Source: Scedosporium boydii (Eukaryota; Ascomycota; Sordariomycetes; Microascales; Microascaceae). Taken from it: a stretch of DNA of 64,000 nucleotides. The notes below the pieces were generated by a model. It ran no database searches, was not told where the DNA came from, and was given only the letters and a program-made list of their open reading frames with translations. The stretch is taken from assembly GCA_002221725.1 (NCBI GenBank), contig NJFT01000164.1, positions 28,174 to 92,173 of the forward strand. Direction: 5' to 3'. Position numbers and translations under genes: made by a program. Below are positions 35,731-46,518 of this stretch, piece after piece; the first letter of the stretch is position 1; each line of letters begins with the position of its first letter.

Positions 35731-37041
35731 CGCTGTGATCTACAATAACTCTAGCCACGTTTAAAAGAGGGAAAGGGGGGAAGGGGGGAAAGGGGAATGA
35801 CTGTGAAATAGGTGAAGGTCGCGATATAGGGGAAAGGACAGTTCTGTCTGTGGGGGAAGTTGAGAAGTGGAAAGATCTCAGGAGCGAATCTGATTCCGTT
35901 CACCATACGTGTAGCTGCAAGAAGCTAATGTCGAAGGAGTGGTAATGGAAGAGAGTGCGAGCGCTTAAATACGTGCTGCTTGAGAGCGGTCTAGGCTGGG
36001 AAATGCCTGTCGATATGATACTTTGTTCGACATGGATAGGGCTGAGGCAGCCACTCTCCTCTCCGTGTCCGTTAGGTGACATGAAAATTCTGCCTCCTAC
36101 TCCTCCCACGGGGGTCCATCAAATTGTCCAGACCATGCTTATTTGCAAGGTGGCTGGGCGTGGAGACGGATTCTGCTTCTGCAATGTTCGGGCAGCAGCG
36201 GGACCAACGCCCGCTGAAAAGCTAGACGTCGTGATATGCGTACCCCCTGGTCCATAGACCTGTCCTGGTCCCCCCATTGCAGTGAATATTGGGCCCTGTG
36301 ACTCCTGTCAAAACAATTGAAACACCCACGGCTCATGACCTGACCATAGTGCTAAGCCCGCCTTGATCGGGGAGATGGATGGATGCTGTTTGCTATCCAA
36401 TCTCCCTTCTTTGTTACGCCTTCGGTGGTGCCGAGAGCCGAGACTTCAACTCTACAGTCTGGTCCCAATATGGCAGTCAGAAGAGCCCAGAAGAGCCAGT
36501 GGATGTGATGGATTGCAAAAGAAAGTGATCGTTCAAAGATGATAGAAATGGACTTTCCTGTGCCTTCTACTTTGTACCTTCCTGTACCTTCCTACGAGGG
36601 GGCCTTCTTCACTGATTCACAATTCCTACAGCTGATACATTGATAGATCATGATAGTCATTTCTGGGCCAGGACTCTGGAGTCAAGAAGATGGCCCTAGA
36701 ATGAAATATGACCGAAAATGATTCCTCTACTACCATTCCCTCCTCACCAGGCTGTCCAGGCAATGTAACAAGGCAGAGCTTGTACAAAGTATTAATACTC
36801 TATCCCACGCTAAAGGGTGAGTGCCGTCGGTGCCAGATAGACGAGCCTAGTTATCGACCACAAAATCTCTCAAAAGGGCCATTGAATGAGGATAATCTTT
36901 TGCATTTTAGATCCGCGCTTCACCCTTCGTTCTCCTTCTTTCCTGTTTCAGAAGAACTTTCGAGGTAGGCACTTTTCGGCTATCCCGCTCTAGGATCTTG
37001 ACGACAGTACAGCTGATCTCCCGTGGCCTCCAGCTTCGAAC
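35731..37041. other. Divergent intergenic region, 1.3 kb
   Basis: It separates the patatin gene from the coiled-coil gene and probably holds both promoters. A G-rich stretch (runs of 6, 6 and 4 G) lies at about 35770-35795, just upstream of the patatin start. No gene is seen; open frames at 35955-36257 and 36708-36968 look random. Confidence 0.5.
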
Positions 37042-37635
37042 ATGGCTCCGTCACCCCCAGCCACCGATGCTGCCGATGGTGTCCTAGGAAAAGCACATGA
37101 CGACATCAAGACCGCCATAGCGGAGATTGAGGAATTCGAACGGGGGAAGTTGTCGAAGCTAATAGCGTTACACAGCGCTCGGTCCCGAGACACCGACGAC
37201 GAGAACACGAAAAACGTGGATGAGACGATATCCAAAGCTTGCCGGGCCCTCAAAAAAACCAAACAGATACTGGAGACCGCAAGGACAAGGCGGTGTGTAA
37301 GTCTTACGTGGAATCTCATCGACCAGAAACGATATAAGAGGGAAGCGCAGGAGATACAGAGGATACGTATCGAAGTGGAACTGCAAATCGCCAAAATAGA
37401 GCAAGCATTCGAGAACCTGCGGAACAGGCTCGTCCTGGAACCCATCAGGAGGCAAATGGAAGAGGCACGGAAAGCTCTCCCCAAGGTCTATCCTGATCTC
37501 GAAACACTGACCTCGCCAAGCTGTATCGAGGCAGACGCGCTGGCAGATGAGATACTGAACCCAAGGTCGAATAAGGAGGCGGAGGTACCGGGAGGTAAGT
37601 GCAAGAGTAGCAAGAGTGCATCTAGTCATTGGTAA
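37042..37635 (+). CDS. Hypothetical coiled-coil protein
   Basis: A single-exon frame of 197 residues whose start (MAPSPPATDAADG) has a good context, aacATGG. Residues about 17-150 are rich in Glu, Lys, Arg and Ile/Leu with long helical stretches, for example 'KTAIAEIEEFERGKLSKLI' and 'EIQRIRIEVELQIAKIEQAF'. This predicts an extended coiled coil. The C-terminus is polar and ends KSASSHW. There is no signal peptide or membrane segment. I do not recognise a family. The composition is clearly protein-like, in contrast to the surrounding random frames, which is the main reason for calling it. It converges with the membrane-protein gene ending at 37941. Confidence 0.6.
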   Translation: MAPSPPATDAADGVLGKAHDDIKTAIAEIEEFERGKLSKLIALHSARSRDTDDENTKNVDETISKACRALKKTKQILETARTRRCVSLTWNLIDQKRYKREAQEIQRIRIEVELQIAKIEQAFENLRNRLVLEPIRRQMEEARKALPKVYPDLETLTSPSCIEADALADEILNPRSNKEAEVPGGKCKSSKSASSHW

Positions 37636-37940
37636 TGGAGGGGCGGAGGAGAGATAGGCGCGGTCGCCTCTCTCCATCAAGCCGGACTTGGGAGTCGATT
37701 CAAGAGATGGAAATTCAAACTCGACGAGCGCAGAGGGGCCATGACTATCATGTAGGCGAGGGGAGTGAGATACAAATAATTTCGCGAAGTCACTTTTAAT
37801 TCGATGTTTTGTGCGTCACGATGCCGGTATCTCCATATTTCACAGGTCATTTCGTTAAAATAGTCTGCACTCCTCCCCCGGAAGAGGCCTGCCTCCACTC
37901 GTCCCCGAGCGACGGCTACAATACAGTAAACACTGTTGCT

Positions 37941-39035
37941 TCAAGTCTCTGGATTGTCAACTCCCTCAATCATCGGCTCCACAACCACTTGAGGATATTC
38001 ATACAATTCGCCTTCATCATTGCTAAGCTTCTTCAAACCTGGTCGCACAACCAATGAGCCTTGCTGTTGGGATGTTCGCGAGTCGTCGAATATGAACTGC
38101 CAGGCATACGGGTCAGAGAAAATTCTGTAGCCAAACCCGGCACAATCAGCAATCACAGCTTCCAGATCGGCTCTTTGTGCTGATAGAGAGCTCGTATTTC
38201 CGTCTCTGTTGGCGAATTGTCCCAAGAAATCGTTCAGGACGGCTGCGAGTGCCTCGATTTGAGGCTTGATGCTTGGTGGCGGTTCCAGGTGGGTTCGACT
38301 CCGGGGGAATTGGTGCATTAGAAAGGCTGAGAGGCGTCTCCAAAGCATCAATCCCTTCATAAGAGTGACACTATCTTCCTTCTAGTCAGCACAAGCTCTT
38401 CCTTATATTCGTGGCCGGGGTTGGGGTTTCGAGACGTAGTTCTTACCACGCGTTATTGGCCCGTCCGTGACGTTGGATTTGGGGAGCGACAAAATGAAAG
38501 AGTTAACAACCGGGGGCAGAAGAGAGAGTGGGCCAATGGAATAGATGTCCATATTTTGGCATATCACAAGGACCAACAAATGGCGGATTGCAATGTGGCG
38601 ACTCTTTGGGTTGGTGGTCAATTCTCGGATCCGGTTGCGGGTGTCCTCGCTGAGGCCAAGCTGCGCAAGAGATGAGTCGTCGACCTGCGGAACAGGCGAG
38701 AGATGGTAATGCGCCATTGCGTGGTGTTTTATCCAAAAATACACTTCGTGGAGGTGAAAGACCATGTTCCCCCGGCTTCTAGTATCCGGAAGAAAACCGT
38801 TGAACGTCGACACGAGGACAATACCTGGGCCGGGCTTATCTTGTGTCGGTTCCGGCGCATCCTCAACGGGCAGGCCGCGGCGAGGACGTCTTCGGAACAA
38901 GAAAGATACAACAAGTCCTAGAATGAGACCAAACAGAGTCCCTGCACCTGCCCCTATTCCGCCAGCAGACCAGGTCGAAATCTGGTTACCAGCTGGCGTC
39001 GACGTGACATGTGGTGTAGATGTTGATGCCAACAT
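37941..39035 (-). CDS. Hypothetical single-pass membrane protein with cytosolic helical domain
   Basis: Two exons on the minus strand, 39035-38447 and 38374-37941, giving 340 residues. The 72-nt intron has a GTAAGA donor and a CTGAC branch site, and splicing converts 'ITRG' to 'ITRDSVTLMKGL'. The start is uncertain: MLASTSTPHV (39035) is the first ATG, but the Ser/Thr-rich frame stays open to about 39176, so a further 5' exon may exist. Residues 24-47 are a Gly-rich membrane segment followed by RRRPRRG, which points the C-terminus into the cytosol. The rest is a helical domain ending with 'CAGFGYRIFSDPYAWQFIF' and an acidic tail. Similar unnamed proteins are common in filamentous fungi; function is unknown. 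Confidence 0.68.
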
Positions 39036-40197
39036 TATTGCTGCTGTTGACTTCGAGTACACAAAAGATGGCTGCTGTGTGGTCGAACCGGTTGAGCGAG
39101 CTGAACTAGGCGTCGGGAGCAGAGCAGAGGGTGATGTTGATATTACACTCTCGACAGCCTGGATGATTGAAGCCTTTCATCAGCGTCGATATCCATTATT
39201 ATAAAATCCTGGAAATCCGTGTTATTTGAAGTCCCTACAGATATTTCTGTTGAAAGGTGATCTTGCGAAAACCCACTAGACTCCGTCCTAGTGAGCAGAC
39301 TGCCGAGGGGAAGCAGTGCAGCTAAGAGGTATTACGGGAAGCTGAACAAAGTGCTTCGGATTGAAGGGCTGGTGATGGATGATATGGGAAAGCAATCAGG
39401 ACCCGGTGTCTGGGCACGTACGAATGAAGGACGTCTGTCTTATGTTTGTTTTCAGTCTCCGTTTGGCAAGTTCAGATATGGAAAAGTGCAGCCAGCCACG
39501 TACTTCACGGTCTATGTGTAACTTAATTTTGGGTTGGATGGATTGAATTCCAAAGCAGTGGCAATTTCCTCTCCCATTCCATTCCTCCCTTACAGGTACC
39601 CAGCCGGAAGAGGACGTGATCGATACGATCAAAGAGCACAGACGGAGTGAGCATCCATAACAGCTCATCTCCGAAGGAGAACAAAGTCGGGAAACTGAAG
39701 AGTCTGGACATCCGTCTTCCCTAATACCAAACATTCGTTCTGACTGGCTACAGCCGCTTTGCACAAAAACAACACAGAGCGACAAAAACCGGAGAGCTCA
39801 CTCGGCGTGGACGGCCGAGGGGTCGATGTAATAAATACAGTCTTGTAGGGAGTTTGTTCAGCTGGTACCGGCTAAGACACAGTCCGTCGACAACGGGACT
39901 TCGCATTCCGCAAGCCACAAGGAGGGAGGCCTTCATGGGCGGTGAGAGAGATGGCTGAGGAGAACCAGGAGAGCCCCGTGCAAACGAGAGAGTATTATGA
40001 CAAGACAGGCCGGTCGACCTTTTGCTCTGATCGAGCTGGTCTGCGACAACAATCAAGGAGATAAATGATATAAACGCCTTCGAAAAACCCTCAACTCGGT
40101 CAACTTAGTGGTCTTCGTAAATCATGCCTTGACTGAGGGACTGGCGATTGGACCAAGTACCTCAGCAGTATCTCGATCTTTAATATTTTCCTTGGCC
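39036..40197. other. Divergent intergenic region, 1.2 kb
   Basis: The left part may contain an unrecognised 5' exon of the minus-strand membrane-protein gene, since its frame is open to about 39176. The right part is the promoter of the Hsp70-like gene, with a CCAAT-type pentamer (ATTGG) about 50 bp before the start codon. Nothing else is supported. Confidence 0.45.
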
Positions 40198-42351
40198 ATG
40201 GATGACGCCAGTAAACCCGACCTATGTGTCGCGGTCGACTTTGGAACAACATTTACCGGTACGTGGAGTGTACCCTCTTGTCCCACTGGATTTTCGACAA
40301 GTAACTGACCACAATAACAACAAAAAAAAAGGAGTAGCGTGGCTATCGCCAAAGAATAAAGACCAAGGCATCCGAATCTTCAGTGACTGGCCCGAGGCAG
40401 ACCTAGGCGAGCTAAAGGTTCCGAGTCTCTTGGCGAAGGATCAAACCGGGAAGGCCTCGGATTGGGGATTCGCTTGCAAACATGCCGCAAGTGAGAAGTG
40501 GAGAGGCTTTAAGATCTTCCTAGACCCCGACGAGCTCCACAGGAGGACTGGCTCCCATGAGGCACCAGGAAGTTCGGATGAAGTTGATCGGATTGTCACC
40601 GAGTATCTGAGCCACATCTATCGCCATATCAGTACCAGAATCCCCGATAATCCTACTCGCGCAATCCTCCCCGGAAAAGGATGGAAGGACTGGAATGTAC
40701 ATTTTATCTTCAGTGCACCGACCACCTGGCGTCCAGAGCAGGTCAATCACTTCCGGGAGCTTGTTCGGAACGCTGGCTTTGGCCATGTGGAGCGGCACAA
40801 GGTGATCTTGGGATTAACAGAGGCAGAGGCTGCAGCAGCCGCCGCAGCAGCCGCCGCCAGCCAGTTAGGTCTTTCCATCCAAAAGAATGATGTCCTTTTG
40901 ATTGCCGACGCCGGCGGAGGTACAACTGACTTCGCCTTTGTCAAGGTTGTAGCCGCCAAACCACCCACCTTTGAGTCCCTGGAAGCTGAAAAAGGTGTTG
41001 CGAGGGGGTCCCTGACGATCGACACGGAATTCGAACGGCTCCTTGGCCAGCATGTGGCAAGGAATGTTGCGCAGAAAGCGGCGGAAAGTGACGATTTCCG
41101 AGTGGCGAAGCATGATTTCTGGCGAAGCGGGCCACAGGTACCGGAAATGTACCATCTTGGGGTGAGGGAAGCCACGTCTGATTACTCCTCTGACACTTTT
41201 ACCGTGAAAGGCGGCCGGCTGTCCTTTAAACAGTAGGTTTTCCCCTTGGTTTTGCTTCTATAATGTCTACATTCCACACATACGGACGACGGAATATTTG
41301 ATGCTAACCGCTTCATAGTGAGGTGATGCATACTGCTTTTGATAAGGTGTTGATGCATATTGCACCGAAGAGAGAGGATGTACTCAACAAATTCGAGGAA
41401 ACCTACAGCAGGAATATCGTGAGTAAAATAGCCCAGCCCACATTCCACAAATATACTCCTTATGTCTGGTATCTGCCTATTTAGCTGACCATGGTCACCA
41501 GAAATACGTTATTCTATCAGGTGGTCTCGGAGGCTCTGCCTATGTTCTCGAGAACTTTGAACAATTCCTCGCGAATGAAGGAAAGGATAGAGGATGTGTC
41601 CGTGACACGACAGTCCATTCATGTCCACAACCGCAATTAGCTGTGCTAATCGGTCTTCTTGAGGACTGGGAACACGGCACGATGCGAACCCGAACCTCAC
41701 GGCTCAGCTACGGCGTTGTTGTTGAGCAGTTATACTCCAAGAAATCCCACTTCAACCAGCCTCGGACGAAGGACCCCTCCAACGGGAAAGAATATGTGAC
41801 GGATCAGATCCAGTGGCTCATCAAGAAGGGCACAAGGTTGACTGTTGGTGACGAATTCGCTCATACCATCGAAAAACGCTTGGGTTACAATGACGTGGAC
41901 CAAGAGAGTTGGGCAGAGAGAATCGTTCGGTCTGAGAACGATCAGAAATACTTACCTGAGAACCTGACACAACGTGAGTACTCAACATTCGTTGTCATGT
42001 GGCCAGGCAGAGTCGTAGATTTTTGACTTGGTGACCTCCGCATACTGACTGGTATGTCCCTAGCTGGTGTGCACTTACTCAGGGAGATTCCTGTCTCCCT
42101 CGCTAAAAGTGGGAGTCTCAAAAAGATGAGGCCAATCTTCAGGAAGAAGTACTACGTCTGTCAGTATCGCCTGGGTTTAACTGTTGGGAAATCCGGGGAC
42201 ATCGAATTTGGCATCTCCCCCGGGAGTGGCCTTGCCATCGACGGTAACAACGAACCCATCAAAGTAGGACCGTCAATCTATCCCTCTCGTCGATTTTGCG
42301 GCTTGCTAACGTATCTAGGTTGAATCCGAAATCGAAGATCATGCGGAATAA
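40198..42351 (+). CDS. Hsp70-like ATPase (HSPA12-type fungal family)
   Basis: Six exons: 40198-40258, 40332-41232, 41319-41418, 41502-41973, 42064-42263 and 42319-42351, giving 588 residues. Introns are 73, 86, 83, 90 and 55 nt, all GT..AG with CTGAC or CTAAC branch sites. The actin-fold nucleotide-binding signatures are present: phosphate-1 VAVDFGTTFTG (11-21), phosphate-2 IADAGGGTTDFAFVKV (about 211-226) and the adenosine motif KYVILSGGLGGSAYV (355-369). No canonical Hsp70 substrate-binding domain or EEVD tail follows; the C-terminal 150 residues are the divergent type seen in fungal HSPA12-like proteins. A run of ten Ala (187-196) interrupts the ATPase domain. These proteins are abundant in filamentous fungi, and their clients are unknown. 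ATP binding is likely from the motifs; chaperone activity is not established. Confidence 0.88.
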
Positions 42352-44433
42352 TCGTCTCATATGAATTCTTCGTTTTATTTGTTCGCTTTTTTTTTTTTTT
42401 CTTTTCTTCTTCTTCTTCTTCTTCATCTGCTGAGGCAGTCCTCGAAGCTATGTATTTAGTTTTAATACAGCAATACTCGGTTTAAGGCGATGCATGTTTT
42501 ATAGTGACACAACACATCCACGGCTGGAACAATCGAATGCAAGGTGAGTCTGGCTCCGAGTGCCTATGAATATTGAAATTGGTGTTGCTTGAAGCCCTTT
42601 GAGAGACCACAGGGAGACGAGGACATCGAGCATTCAAATCAAGGACGAAGGCAACGATGGAAACATCGAAGCTGATATGTAACATTGTTTTCGAAGAGGT
42701 ATTGGCCGTATGGCTTTTGGGAGTAAATATGAGCTTTGCGAAGAAGTTGATATTCCTGAGAACATCCTAGCTATGAGATAGGAGGCTTCAATGACGAATA
42801 TTGCACTGAACCATGGTCTTGATGCCTACTTTCTGAATTTCCGAAAAGGTGGATATGTTTTCCTTTTCTCTTTTGCTTGACACAAGGCTCAAATGGTGTA
42901 CCAATACGAAGTACACACGGGAGCTTGGGGATGGCCTCCGTGTTTCCCCGCGGGGACCGCCGTGGGGAAGGATGCTGATTGCTTGATTTTGGGACTAGGA
43001 GCTGCCTCGTGGTACGTCCAAGGTGCAACATGCCGGATCGACAGTATCTAGGTCAGCATACGAAGGGACACCGAGTCCAGGGTCCTGTACGAATTAAAAA
43101 AAACCCAACGACTGTCCTGAGAAACCGCCGAGAGGAGAAATCGCTCAGTTCACAAGACGCGCGACGATCGAAAGACCTTGCCAATTACTGTATTAGGTAT
43201 GCTGTAGAATCTCGGTACCGAGGAGACCGGTAAGTGATGATAAAAGTTGGGCAGGTCAGAAACGGGACCGACATGCTTTGGGCTGCATCTCAAGAATGCG
43301 TCCTACGACGGGTGGTGTGGGCAGTATGCATGGAGTCGCCCATGCTTCCGCATGCAAAGCAGCTGCCCGCCGCTGAGAGGAATGGATATGAGTGGGCAGA
43401 TGACATTTCATCTCATACTCGTAGAGTATGTCAGTGATACATTAAGTGTGAAGGGGAGACCTCGGAAGCAAGGGGGATTTCTTCTGCCCACATAGCCGTC
43501 GAATAAGGTTATGGGAATGGGAGTCGAAAAGATGGGATGGTGGAGGGTTGGGTTGTTCTAGAAACTTTCTGGGCTGGATGGTGCATGAGTCTCACCGCCA
43601 TCGACGTAATGATGCCTCGCTGGCTGATCAACGAGCCTTGAGGGGACCCTTTACTTGCTCTGCGATGAAGCTCACGATCGCGGCTAACAAGGTGGAGGAG
43701 GTTGCGGGCATCTGCGTCTGGATCTTTGCCTTGCCTACCTTTGTACCTCACGCTCAGAGGCAGGTGCTCAGTTGGCGGTTGGGGAGTAACTTCCTTCCCG
43801 CGAAATCTTGATGGTTTGCTGTTTCCTTGACCCACATCGAAAAGGCAAGATGGGTTGCAGTTTCCCCAGAGCGCCAAAATCTGAAATCAGCAATTGATTG
43901 ATGGGTCAATTGAAGGTAATCTGGGGAAGGAGTACTTTCTAGTCGGTTTAATAATGTACCAACAAGTGAAGATTGTATGTAAAGATACATCGTTGCGTCG
44001 AACTTTGAGTACCTACAATTGGTAAACAGCTCAGCTCATTGTCACACCCGATTGTCGCCAGCAGCTCCAGATTCAATCACTGAAAGGACGTGCTGAATAG
44101 TGGCATTTACCCCCTGAATCAGCGTGTTTTGGCGCCCAGACCACATCGATTGAGCGCTTCCAGGTACAATACAATTCATCAATAGAACGCTGAATCAAAC
44201 TACGAAGTCATTCTCCACCAAAAAAAAAAAAAAAAAGGCCGGTACCCCAGAAACGGGAAGAAAGACACGAGGGGAAAGAGCAACCAGCTTTCGAGGGTTA
44301 AAAAAAAAAAATCAATCCCAGAGGCAAAGGGCCCCAAAAAATTTATCGTCGCTCCATTACCTACGAAATCAATTGCTCTCTTCCAAGAATCATCCTTTCC
44401 ATCAAAGAATGACAATCCGACCGACAACCTCCC
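42352..44433. other. Intergenic, 2.1 kb, no gene supported
   Basis: Just after the Hsp70-like stop is a T run followed by a TTC repeat (about 42388-42426). A TACGAAGTA motif lies at 42904 and an 18-nt A run at about 44219-44236. Open frames at 42979-43437 and 43509-43877 have no gene-like features. The right end is the leader of the SAS4-domain gene. Confidence 0.5.
42388..42426. repeat. Poly-T / (TTC)n microsatellite
   Basis: A run of more than ten T is followed by CTTTTC and about five CTT units. It lies in the 3' flank of the Hsp70-like gene. Confidence 0.8.
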
Positions 44434-46518
44434 ATGGCCAACGCGACTAGATCTGGCCGTCCCCTCAAGAACCTGCCTCCCTCTCCGCATCGCGGGTCGA
44501 ATGCGAACAACGAGCCACACCTGATGGTGACCTCGGCGGCACGCGCCAACACCGGTGCCGCTGGCGCTCTGCCTCAGGGCAAGGCCAACAACCTGTCCCG
44601 GGGCACGGCGGGCGCGGGCGGACGCGCGAAGCGAGGCCTCGATGCCATCGAGGAAGAAATCGATGGCAAGGCGAACGTGAAACGATCGAAGATTTTGGTC
44701 GACATTCCTGCGGCGCGATCGGTGGATACGAGTCCTTCGAGGACTGCTGACAGTGCGGGAGCTGGCTCCGCACGCGCCACTCAGCGGGGTACCAAGCGCT
44801 CCCACCACCAGACACAGCAGGCCCAACAGGACGCTCAGCGGGCTGCACCCACTACGACGACCACTAACGATAACAACAATAACGCCAATTGCCATGCGAA
44901 AGCCCCTGACGACGAGGACGACGAGACCGCGACGAAGCACGGGAACAAGAAGCAGAAAGTCCACGACTCGCAACATCAGCATCAGCATCAGCATCAGCAT
45001 CAACAGTCACATAACTATGGAGCGAAACCAACCAAGCACCAAGAGAAAGTCCGAAATGGCATCCAGCACGAACTCGACAAGTTGCAGCCCGCGCCTGCCG
45101 ATACCAAACCCGAGGGCCGCAAGCTGAGGTCGCAGGAGACCATTCGCTTCAAGAGTGAGCTCTCAACTTATTTCCCCGAGTACGATGAGATCATCGGCAA
45201 TGACCCAAAGGAACATCGTGAGTATACTTCCCAATCCTCTCCTCCCTTTGTTTCAATTGTGCCGCGCGTGTTTTGCACTATACGCCCTCCCATGCAGAGC
45301 CCTTTGCTAACTCAATTGTCGTCCCCAGATCTTCTTAACCTCGAGACCCCCATTATCATCATCGAGACAAGTCTGGCCAGCGAACATGGTAATGCGAACA
45401 ACTTACTTGCGCAACAAAAGACCTTCCTAGACACACTCTCGAACGAACCCCTCTTCGCCGTCCGACATTACGGCGACGCGTCATTCAATAATCTCCACGA
45501 CTCGCAACTAATCGACTTCGGCTTCCTCGAAGCTCGAGATAAGAACAAGGCACTCGAGGATCCGCTGCCCGATACCTACTTTGAACCAGCCCACAAAAAG
45601 GCAGAGAGGCTCGAAAAATCCATCAGAAACACAGAACGAGGCCGAGCCCAGCATGAACGCGACCGCGTCATCCGCCTCCTCGACGGCCTCCAAGGTCACG
45701 ACTGGCTCCGAATCATGGGCGTCAGTGGCATTACTGAGAGCCGCAAGAAATCGTTCGAGCCCGCACGAGACCACTTCGTCAAGGGATGCCAGTCAATTCT
45801 AGATAAGTTCCGTCGCTGGACCCTTTTTGAAAAGCGTCGTAAGCAAGAGCGAGAGCGTATTGCTCAAGAGCATGCGCAGAATGAGCGAGCTCCGGCCGCC
45901 TCCTCCTCCAAGTCCCAGAAGGACTCTACTGATACCGCCACGGCGACACACATCGAAGATGGTGCGACCGTTGGAGACGATGTTTCTGTCGTAAGCGATC
46001 CCACTAGCGATGTGGACGCTTCAATCGCCAAGCAGCTCCAAGAAGAGGTGCTCGCTAGGGCTCGAGTCGCTTCCGAGACCACTGCTCCCACTACTACTGT
46101 CCCTCCTACCACCAATGGCAATGGCGCGAAGGCTACTGCAAAGCGCAAGGGCGACAACGCCATGATTACCAAGAAAACCACCAAGCGCAGCCACACCACA
46201 ACTTCCGCCGCCAAACCCGCTTCCATCACCAAATCCGCTTCTACTAAGAAACCCGTCGCCAAGGCCAAACCCACCAAGGCTACATCCACCAAGACCGAAC
46301 TCGTCAAGGAGTTTACATCTTTCTTCGAGAAGAAACACGAGCGCGACGCGGCCCTTAGCAGGGGACGCAGGCCTAGCCGTAAGGTTCTCGCTTGGGGACG
46401 CCCGATTCCCGAGATGCCCCAGCGCGACTTTGAGCTGCCTGAGGAGCTCAAGGATCCCGAGATCATCGCGGCTCTCGCGAGAAAGAGGAGGCGCGATCGA
46501 CGTGCCGGAAAGGCTTGA
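44434..46518 (+). CDS. SAS4-domain nuclear protein
   Basis: Two exons, 44434-45217 and 45329-46518, giving 657 residues. The 111-nt intron is a multiple of three and stop-free, so an unspliced reading stays open. Splicing gives 'NDPKEHHLLNLETPIII', the expected family sequence, and the intron has a GTGAGT donor and a GCTAAC branch. Residues 1-230 are low complexity with basic patches (AKRGLDAIEEE, VKRSKIL) and an HQ repeat. Residues about 240-430 match the SAS4 domain: 'YFPEYDEIIGN', 'NNLHDSQLIDFGFLE', 'DPLPDTYFEPAHKKAE', 'RLLDGLQGHDWLRIMGVSG'. In yeast, Sas4 is the subunit of the SAS complex that stimulates H4K16 acetylation by Sas2. A role in chromatin silencing is inferred. The C-terminus is Lys/Ala/Thr-rich and ends KRRRDRRAGKA, a likely nuclear signal. 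Confidence 0.82.
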   Translation: MANATRSGRPLKNLPPSPHRGSNANNEPHLMVTSAARANTGAAGALPQGKANNLSRGTAGAGGRAKRGLDAIEEEIDGKANVKRSKILVDIPAARSVDTSPSRTADSAGAGSARATQRGTKRSHHQTQQAQQDAQRAAPTTTTTNDNNNNANCHAKAPDDEDDETATKHGNKKQKVHDSQHQHQHQHQHQQSHNYGAKPTKHQEKVRNGIQHELDKLQPAPADTKPEGRKLRSQETIRFKSELSTYFPEYDEIIGNDPKEHREYTSQSSPPFVSIVPRVFCTIRPPMQSPLLTQLSSPDLLNLETPIIIIETSLASEHGNANNLLAQQKTFLDTLSNEPLFAVRHYGDASFNNLHDSQLIDFGFLEARDKNKALEDPLPDTYFEPAHKKAERLEKSIRNTERGRAQHERDRVIRLLDGLQGHDWLRIMGVSGITESRKKSFEPARDHFVKGCQSILDKFRRWTLFEKRRKQERERIAQEHAQNERAPAASSSKSQKDSTDTATATHIEDGATVGDDVSVVSDPTSDVDASIAKQLQEEVLARARVASETTAPTTTVPPTTNGNGAKATAKRKGDNAMITKKTTKRSHTTTSAAKPASITKSASTKKPVAKAKPTKATSTKTELVKEFTSFFEKKHERDAALSRGRRPSRKVLAWGRPIPEMPQRDFELPEELKDPEIIAALARKRRRDRRAGKA
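44978..45006 (+). repeat. Coding (CATCAG)n hexamer repeat
   Basis: About five near-perfect CAT-CAG units encode alternating His-Gln inside the disordered N-terminal part of the SAS4-domain protein. The unit is a multiple of three, so length changes keep the frame. Confidence 0.85.
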
